The notes below the pieces were generated by a model. It did no database searches. It was not told the DNA's origin and saw only the letters and a program-made list of their open reading frames with translations. A program made the position numbers and the translations under genes. Of a stretch of DNA of 26,529 bases, positions 22,601 to 26,529 are shown piece after piece (position 1 is the first letter of the stretch; every line of letters begins with the position of its first letter). The DNA comes from a virus: positions 1 to 26,529 of the IMG/VR virus record IMGVR_UViG_3300007344_003299; one strand, given 5' to 3'.

Positions 22601-25600
22601 GGTCATATGATCCCAGAACTCGACGCGGTCTTCTGGTGTCAAGATATTGCGATACGCCCAGTGCGCGACCTCGTGATAAAGAGTAGCAATTCTTGGGTGC
22701 GTCTTCTTGGCTTGCAAGTTGATGTTGATGTATGCGCGGCCTTCAGACGTCATGTTGTGGTTATCACCACCACCATTTCTGCCACGGATTTCAGGCGCGA
22801 CGTTAGGGTCGCCACCAAGGTCACGGATCAAACGGTGCGCAGTGCTAAGTTCTTCAGCCGAGTAGCCTGAAAGAATGCCGTCAAGATTTTCGATCAGGTC
22901 TTTTCTTTCGACGTTAGTCAGCGTGAAACCCTGCGGATTTACACGGCGTTGTGCGGCGTAAAGAGTGCGCAGTGCCTGCGTGACCTCCATACGTTGCTTG
23001 TCGATCAAGGGCCAGCGTGTCTGTGTGTCGAGTGTAGACGTCAGCAAGCGGAGTGTCTGGAAGCTCATAGGCTTGCCTGATGACAGCATGCCCTCAACCT
23101 GACCTGTGTAACCTACCTTGCCAGCCGCGAGACGTAGTGCGGCCTGCTCTTCTGCTGTTGGCTCAAAGTTAAGTTTGTCTGCGTCTTTGACATCGAGTGG
23201 ATCGCCCATGCCTGTTGCGTCGCCTGCATTAAAGCGTGCGCCACGACCAGTTGCCGCTTCTTCAACGGGCAGACTGTCGAACAGGGCTTTCTTTGCCATA
23301 AGCGTCTTTGGATTTGCGTCCATTGGCGCATAACGGATTTCCCAGTTGTCTGGGTCAGATGCCTTACCACCCTTCTGGCCAATGATTGCGTAGATGTCTT
23401 TGCCATCTTCAACTTGTTGGCGTGAGATGAGACGAATGTCATCTGGGTTATCTTTGGAGCGAGCAATAAGTTTCTTATCGCCACGAGATGGAGGTGGTGA
23501 CGGCTTGACGTCTGCCGCCGGGACAACTTCCGGGGCGGCTGTTTTGTCTTTTGCCGCACGGCGCGTGCGAAGCTCGCGCAATAGCGCGTCTACGTCTGTC
23601 TCGTCTGCGTACTGATCAAGAAGAGCGGCGAGCGTCTGGTCTACAGACTTCTCAGCTTTTGGTGCCGCAGTCGGCTGTGCAGTGGATGGAGCATCGCCAC
23701 GTGCTTTCAGTGCGAAATCACGGCTAACATAGGCGCGGCCAGTTACACCGTCAGCCCATGCTGTGCCGCCCTTCTTGACTTCAACCAATCCAGTTGGGCC
23801 AAAGACTTGCTCAGTACCAGTTGTTTCGTATGGTACAAGGTCTTGTCCCTTACCTGACTTTGCTTGGATCATAGCCGCTTCACGACCAAACTCGTTCGGG
23901 CGAACCTGATAACCACCGCTTACAGTGTAATCAGAGCCTTTTGAGATGCGTGTGCCACGGCGTAGGAACGATTGGATGCGGCCAGTTTTTGCACGGCCTG
24001 CTGTCGTGTAGATTGATTTGTCGTCGATGGCCTTTTGAGTGCCGCGTTCGAGCGTTTTAGATGCGTTGCCACGCATTTCCATGACACGCGCTTCGGCCAT
24101 GGTGCGAGCGGCGTCATCGCTAATCCCTTCGATCTCGCCTTTGTACTTCTTAGATAGACGGTCGATTTGTTTTAGTTCTGTCTTAGTGTATTTACTGACG
24201 TTGCTCGCGTTGCTTTCTGTAGCATCGCGCATTCTGATCTCGTGATCGAGTAATGCCAGAAGGTCGTCTGCACTAGACTTAAACTCATCGGATGATCCGA
24301 GCTTGGCAACCCAAGTACGGATTTGATCGTCAGTTAATTCTTCGCCAAAACTGTCGAGAAGGTCGCCGATCTCGTCTAGTTCACGCTGTACAGTTAGTGC
24401 GTAGTCACTAGGTTTGGCATCGCCGCGTGTGCGAAGTGCCTTGCTTATAACGCCTTTTGTGATGCGGCCATCTTTTGAGTTCGCTGATGGCTGTAGGCTA
24501 CGCCAATCAAGACCTTCAGCAATAGCACGGCCACGCTGTTCAATAGAAATATCTGGGATGTTCGCTGTAGGAACGTCTGCATCCAAACCATTCTCACGGG
24601 CAAAGATTGCAACCAGTTCGTCTGGGTCTGCTTTTGCACCCACCTCGTTTGCGCGACGACGGATTGCGTCGAACGCTTCGAGAGGATTGTCCTTGTACAT
24701 GGGATCGCCCATGTCGATGGTCTGCAATATGCCTTCGAGTTCTTCACGAGGGGTTGGCGTTGCAGGAGTTTCTGCGTCACCGCCCAGCGCACGGGTAAGA
24801 TCGCGACCACCTTGGTCAATACCTTTCTTGGTACGGATGTCGCTGATGCTTTGCTTAACAAGCTGACCACGCTTGCCTGTTGTGATTAGGCCGCTTGCAA
24901 TGTCGCGAGCAAGGTCTGCTTCTGAGTATGTGTCGTCAAGCAATGCACGTGCTTGTGCCTCGACACGGCCAAATGCGATTGGCTGTGCAGGAGTTTCTGG
25001 TTCAGGAGCCGCTTCAGGTTCTGCTTCAGGCGTTTCAGCGCGAGCCGCAGGAGTTTCTGGAGCGTCAGTCATCGCGCCATCAGTTGATGGCGCGTCTGTC
25101 ATTACCTGTTCAGGCGGAGCTTCAGGTGCTGGTGCCAGTTCTTGTTCTGGTGCAGGAGCTTCGTCTGCCTGCTGACGCAGGCCAAAACCGTCTGCATCCA
25201 TACGGGCAAGCAACTCATCAGGCTCAAGTCCGTCTGCGGCGGCAAGTACCTGACGCACGTCTGCCATGTATGTTTCATAGCGACGACGAAGCTGTGCCGC
25301 TTTCTCGATGTCTCCAACAGCGTTCGATCCTTCGAGTTCGATAATCTGCTTTGCTTCACGTTCTGCACGCTTTTGTGCTGAACGAAGTGCCGCAATAGTC
25401 GCCGCCTCTTCTTCTGCACGCGCGATAGTATCTGCGTCTGCACCAGACGTGCGAAGGTCGTCGATAAGTTGGCGAGCGGCACGTGTCGCACCGTCGAGCG
25501 TTGCGTTTACTTTGGCTAGGTCTTCAGCGAAATCACCAAACTCGCCCGTATTAAATTGAGCGGTAGGTGTTTCTGCCTGTGCAGTTGGTGCCGCTTCTTC

Positions 25601-26452
25601 TACTGGAGCGGGTTGCATAAATTGGTCTACATCACGAGAACCAGTGACTAGATCGTTCAAGCCACGTGCGCCACCTGTGGCAAGCGTCTCGCGGATTTGC
25701 GCGTCTGTCATGCCACGAGCGCGTAAGCTCGCAACGTCGTCGATACCCTGACGTGCGCCAGCGATGCCTGATGGAATACCGATTGCACCACCAACGCCTG
25801 CGCCAAGCACACCGCCTGCCAATGCAGACACGCCAAGTTCTGCGCCACTAAAGCTGTCGCGTGCGCCAGTCTGGATGTCGCGAATTTGTTCGGCAGTGTT
25901 GACGATTGCTTCTTGGCCAGCAGAGATCGCGCCTTCTGATGCGGCGGCTCGGCCGACACCAGATACTGTGCATGGTGCGACTGGAGCGGATTTACCGGCG
26001 ACGTAGGCCGCACGGCCTGCGGTCGCGGCACCTTTGTAAGCCGCAACACCGGGAATAAGATTGAGAGGATCAGCAATGATTGCGCCAGCAATGTCACCAA
26101 GTGCGATTGCGCCACGGCCACCGTCTTGCCAGAAGTTTGGAAGTTGACGCCAGACGCTGTCGATGCGGCGCATACGTGCGCGTTGTTCTGCGGATGCAGA
26201 CGATGCTTCCATCGCGTCGCCGATTGCCCCAACTGTATTGAGGTCGCCCCACGTCTGATCGCTGTAGAACATGTCGATCAGGTGTTGGTCGTCTGCGAAG
26301 TATTGACCCTTCTCCCTGTAGTACGAACGAAGGTCGTTCAGGAAGCGTGGGTCTCGCATGATTTGGCGAGGATTTACAGTACCAGAATAGTCTTCAGTCG
26401 GCTGATTGCCGAAGTTTTGGATGTCAACTTGACCCTTAGTATAAAAGCTCAT
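16619..26452 (-). CDS. Giant 3277-residue polyvalent virion protein (zincin + ADP-ribosyltransferase-like)
   Basis: One unbroken frame from the ATG at 26450-26452 (GGAG upstream) to TGA at 16619, about 37% of the window. In order: N-terminal virion-type region (about 1-125), Gly-rich hydrophobic stretch (about 200-237), Pro/Ala/Glu-rich linker (about 430-488), long helical region, zinc-peptidase motif H1260EVAH1264 with a candidate third ligand E1331 (SPQEFFANQF), basic Ala/Lys linker (about 1618-1661), ADP-ribosyltransferase-like domain with FYH2098GT, GPGYYLT (2127-2132), GHDG (2330-2333) and FNPEQ (2368-2372), then a C-terminal region with hydrophobic segments (about 2867-2915, 3059-3120, 3158-3185) like internal virion and LPD-type domains. 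Polyvalent proteins of this kind are thought to be injected with the DNA and to disarm host functions. It precedes the lysis genes by 9 bases. Confidence 0.9.
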   Translation of the reverse strand: MSFYTKGQVDIQNFGNQPTEDYSGTVNPRQIMRDPRFLNDLRSYYREKGQYFADDQHLIDMFYSDQTWGDLNTVGAIGDAMEASSASAEQRARMRRIDSVWRQLPNFWQDGGRGAIALGDIAGAIIADPLNLIPGVAAYKGAATAGRAAYVAGKSAPVAPCTVSGVGRAAASEGAISAGQEAIVNTAEQIRDIQTGARDSFSGAELGVSALAGGVLGAGVGGAIGIPSGIAGARQGIDDVASLRARGMTDAQIRETLATGGARGLNDLVTGSRDVDQFMQPAPVEEAAPTAQAETPTAQFNTGEFGDFAEDLAKVNATLDGATRAARQLIDDLRTSGADADTIARAEEEAATIAALRSAQKRAEREAKQIIELEGSNAVGDIEKAAQLRRRYETYMADVRQVLAAADGLEPDELLARMDADGFGLRQQADEAPAPEQELAPAPEAPPEQVMTDAPSTDGAMTDAPETPAARAETPEAEPEAAPEPETPAQPIAFGRVEAQARALLDDTYSEADLARDIASGLITTGKRGQLVKQSISDIRTKKGIDQGGRDLTRALGGDAETPATPTPREELEGILQTIDMGDPMYKDNPLEAFDAIRRRANEVGAKADPDELVAIFARENGLDADVPTANIPDISIEQRGRAIAEGLDWRSLQPSANSKDGRITKGVISKALRTRGDAKPSDYALTVQRELDEIGDLLDSFGEELTDDQIRTWVAKLGSSDEFKSSADDLLALLDHEIRMRDATESNASNVSKYTKTELKQIDRLSKKYKGEIEGISDDAARTMAEARVMEMRGNASKTLERGTQKAIDDKSIYTTAGRAKTGRIQSFLRRGTRISKGSDYTVSGGYQVRPNEFGREAAMIQAKSGKGQDLVPYETTGTEQVFGPTGLVEVKKGGTAWADGVTGRAYVSRDFALKARGDAPSTAQPTAAPKAEKSVDQTLAALLDQYADETDVDALLRELRTRRAAKDKTAAPEVVPAADVKPSPPPSRGDKKLIARSKDNPDDIRLISRQQVEDGKDIYAIIGQKGGKASDPDNWEIRYAPMDANPKTLMAKKALFDSLPVEEAATGRGARFNAGDATGMGDPLDVKDADKLNFEPTAEEQAALRLAAGKVGYTGQVEGMLSSGKPMSFQTLRLLTSTLDTQTRWPLIDKQRMEVTQALRTLYAAQRRVNPQGFTLTNVERKDLIENLDGILSGYSAEELSTAHRLIRDLGGDPNVAPEIRGRNGGGDNHNMTSEGRAYININLQAKKTHPRIATLYHEVAHWAYRNILTPEDRVEFWDHMTEYYVTGSKGQKLKKDGGKINDRLPTYTGMDVGGGYTLSTNAGDSPQEFFANQFSVWAMQKHADVEVRDLGFWKRMTDYVQAVFDRFFAKETIDPSLEPLFAKILPDRVQEKKFAMGVDSKPVTPEGKILQSRHAQLQALERDINEAFASDSAEGIITSFQELKRFLLSVAVNNKEGVPVAGMGGSGPLLALRSPKGKPNTLLRILNEKFKAIDEILGGKTSELTSIDDTASARRFLEGGDLAGLQSIGNPQEIADNLRDFYFNGYAGKWQPANGIPGQISKRAIDKGYSSVKHMIESIDDALSSGYQRAEGKGTLPAGSKPRVQNDPPRNADGVAKPSATKAKAKANRATQAARAEAQAVADANTPKPKRARASGKNTPAVDVSVAGSPKDLSLRKLFTAYRKHRGTDYGDQLAIEIASKVKARPLPAKQVPVTREIFAMGGQELEQTLLEAAYEGNKDVLNMALYELGRRANKKLAMKNGGKVISPVFRDSNLIISREVNDNVGVMTSDGIPPSARASLRENLSFLTHRDADVQTTLRTMAYRLYNIMGKTARGTNEQTNALMAGDVARLAGRDETFAGDGVFGDYRSPEFNEFRKATRRIASTLNKGNASPEEAVGDLMHMVVRSGALKPDESEAIIEAYRSLDSGMRKRIEGLIGAKYADRPEYIREQAIANEWFADAVNRYTREDIPRRQILEGVITGDANNIRMRNTLDRAIDRTIEYTAYVTNGQIGRADVKGRYRRLTFYGDMFVNGESRPMSASVDGALTHPSYAADYAADAINSASKPRAVNMVNFTKGGFGYNAEAEVPVVFYHGTPKGYVFRRTDDNPNAIFRRSQGGNYGPGYYLTANPHVATQVYSRRPTMEAMFQQAEELNLPAAEKEDLDWDIWDMVETRREISRLRREYTVIEENIGVDPDVTTSTLDAFRNTLDEMVANEQALAESLAARGLNIDPYVMPMLIQLRRPVDFRSTTVYNLNHPTIKAIMGRMNEVGNYNERTFKHLSDALLDKDVEGTVAYRELVNSIMKSGRNRVAAQEELTGFLDDLGHDGMITTHRNTLSSGEDLMQNADTYRASSVTHTSVILFNPEQAKHVDADYFDINDEMVYNNIVEKERIIPRGVNGDVTMALMDESIESINDIPVGQFGELLEQEGTNSTMTGAIMSMLRKRDMSVQEEAAVRKSGPFKYFERSSQRMKNMGMNWLGDRYKEHFPDLNQRFAKKIMPVFDRLSRLPDSDGILRGHFRRSTSSIGQDQPKSHSRIVKALRYGDGSRQEKALSADERVIYKQIRANLANERMELIKEGYHVGDRGPNYLPQVWDQKKIAKNRDEFVEKMRRYYMREKLEFGQDFTDEQATAFAEGVMLKLLDEADDGIFIPVKGTTKNSTFENVDYSRIIELEKYPDMLKELEPFLESNLEGLLVKYFEGSSRRLTSAKRFGVNSHAVSDYLMVANEGKQGIVDLLTKNKQFEYDITAMNPQGRREVATLVDTIRMPFQGAAQEASAFADTLIEVAQTSGPSGARQMLMDIAPLDTSGRVNPVYEKRVDAIVGALADFKGKPGSVDTDEGLRYVEDAMSVLLKKPMRGTNKTAMRVSRGVRMFNNVSLLGFTTLTSIGDLGLPIIRSGSFKSWATGVKNLRDPHYREMIRNVGVAMENIVHERMVHMYGAPDNKASHAFFNATLLTPWTDMNRMIAGATGYEAFRTMQMKARDTFKEGVPYAQQSAQYKTAHRFLKNYGLSEFLPGAKRAGEMIDPSIMEEDGLRMAIIKFADDAIFQPNPNDIPLWAQTPIGALVFQLKSFPLMMSRLTGHVLSEANKGNLKPLAYLASVGPLFGAATLTAKDIIQQRGGEDERSSELRKRNLLKALGYDEKVHGGENDFMGWYVESMMVMGGLGLLGDVIHSAVSQVDNGAYGQQRMWSTVLGPSFGLGNATMQVAAGIFDEGDNSNAKERSAMREVATRIPVLGGNRRFREGLVDAAAGEPNSGNSGGWQGSWNKSY

Positions 26453-26464
26453 CGCGGCGGTTCT

Positions 26465-26500
26465 CCAGTTTACCTAGTGGCGATACCGCTAGATTACTGG
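26465..26500. promoter_or_regulatory. Stem-loop upstream of the giant gene
   Basis: CTAGTGG (26474-26480) and CCGCTAG (26486-26492) pair around a 5-base loop with one G-T pair, extended by CCAGT (26465-26469) with ACTGG (26496-26500). It lies in the 5' leader, overlapping the upstream edge of the ribosome site (GGAG), so it could be a weak terminator of a preceding gene or control translation. No T-run follows in either direction. Nothing else can be seen in 26501-26529. Confidence 0.4.
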
Positions 26501-26529
26501 AGTGAATGCCTATCGGTCGTCCTTACTGG

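Noticed and set aside
1-26529. CRISPR array, insertion sequence or toxin-antitoxin pair
   Set aside because: No regularly spaced repeats, no transposase and no recognisable toxin-antitoxin pair were seen.

Overview
The window looks like about 26.5 kb of a temperate tailed-phage genome (or integrated prophage). Three things support this: a tyrosine integrase that ends directly before the 3' half of a tRNA-Thr(GGT) gene (a probable attP), a lysis cassette, and a phage replication/recombination gene set. The tRNA half, a holin of the type found beside alphaproteobacterial gene-transfer agents and the moderate GC content point to an alphaproteobacterial, probably marine, host. That host call is inference. 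No terminase, portal, capsid or DNA polymerase gene is visible, so the rest of the genome lies outside.

Layout. (1) 1-1579, plus strand: the end of one gene and two unrecognised genes joined by stop/start overlaps. (2) 1580-3599: a regulatory region with inverted and direct repeats, a LuxR-type HTH gene overlapping the integrase gene, the attP-like tRNA fragment, a near-perfect ParB-binding (parS) palindrome and a promoter. (3) 3600-4336, plus: three small genes, the last a winged-helix regulator overprinted on its neighbour. (4) 4333-9290, minus: a single-TM protein, a tiny exported protein, an Asp/Asn beta-hydroxylase-like dioxygenase, a virion-type M15 peptidase, a run of very small basic proteins, a CPYAR-motif protein, a prolyl-hydroxylase-like dioxygenase, a PD-(D/E)XK resolvase-like nuclease and an HTH/zinc-ribbon protein. 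(5) 9291-9555: non-coding, with a minus-strand promoter and a chain of stem-loops. (6) 9556-11807: a small plus-strand gene, a minus-strand primase-polymerase/helicase and a Cro-like repressor. (7) 11829-11879: overlapping divergent promoters. (8) 11924-15101, plus: a recombination operon with a coiled-coil protein, a Sak4-like ATPase, an SSB-like protein, a RecB/Cas4-like nuclease, a second coiled-coil protein and a DUF6378-like protein. (9) 15040-16610, minus: a lysis cassette. (10) 16619-26452, minus: one giant gene of 3277 codons encoding a polyvalent, virion-type protein with a zincin motif and an ADP-ribosyltransferase-like domain.

How it works together (inference): the Cro-like repressor, LuxR-type protein and shared operator-like motifs would set the lysis/lysogeny decision. 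The integrase acts at tRNA-Thr. Prim-pol/helicase, SSB, Sak4 and the nucleases replicate and recombine the DNA. The giant protein and the M15 peptidase are probably packaged and delivered at entry, and the holin/endolysin set releases progeny.

The most unusual signals are a hexamer (CAGACG/CGTCTG) repeated about every 210 bp on both strands and in all reading frames, the stem-loop chain at 9370-9516, and the parS-like site 46 bp from the att core.
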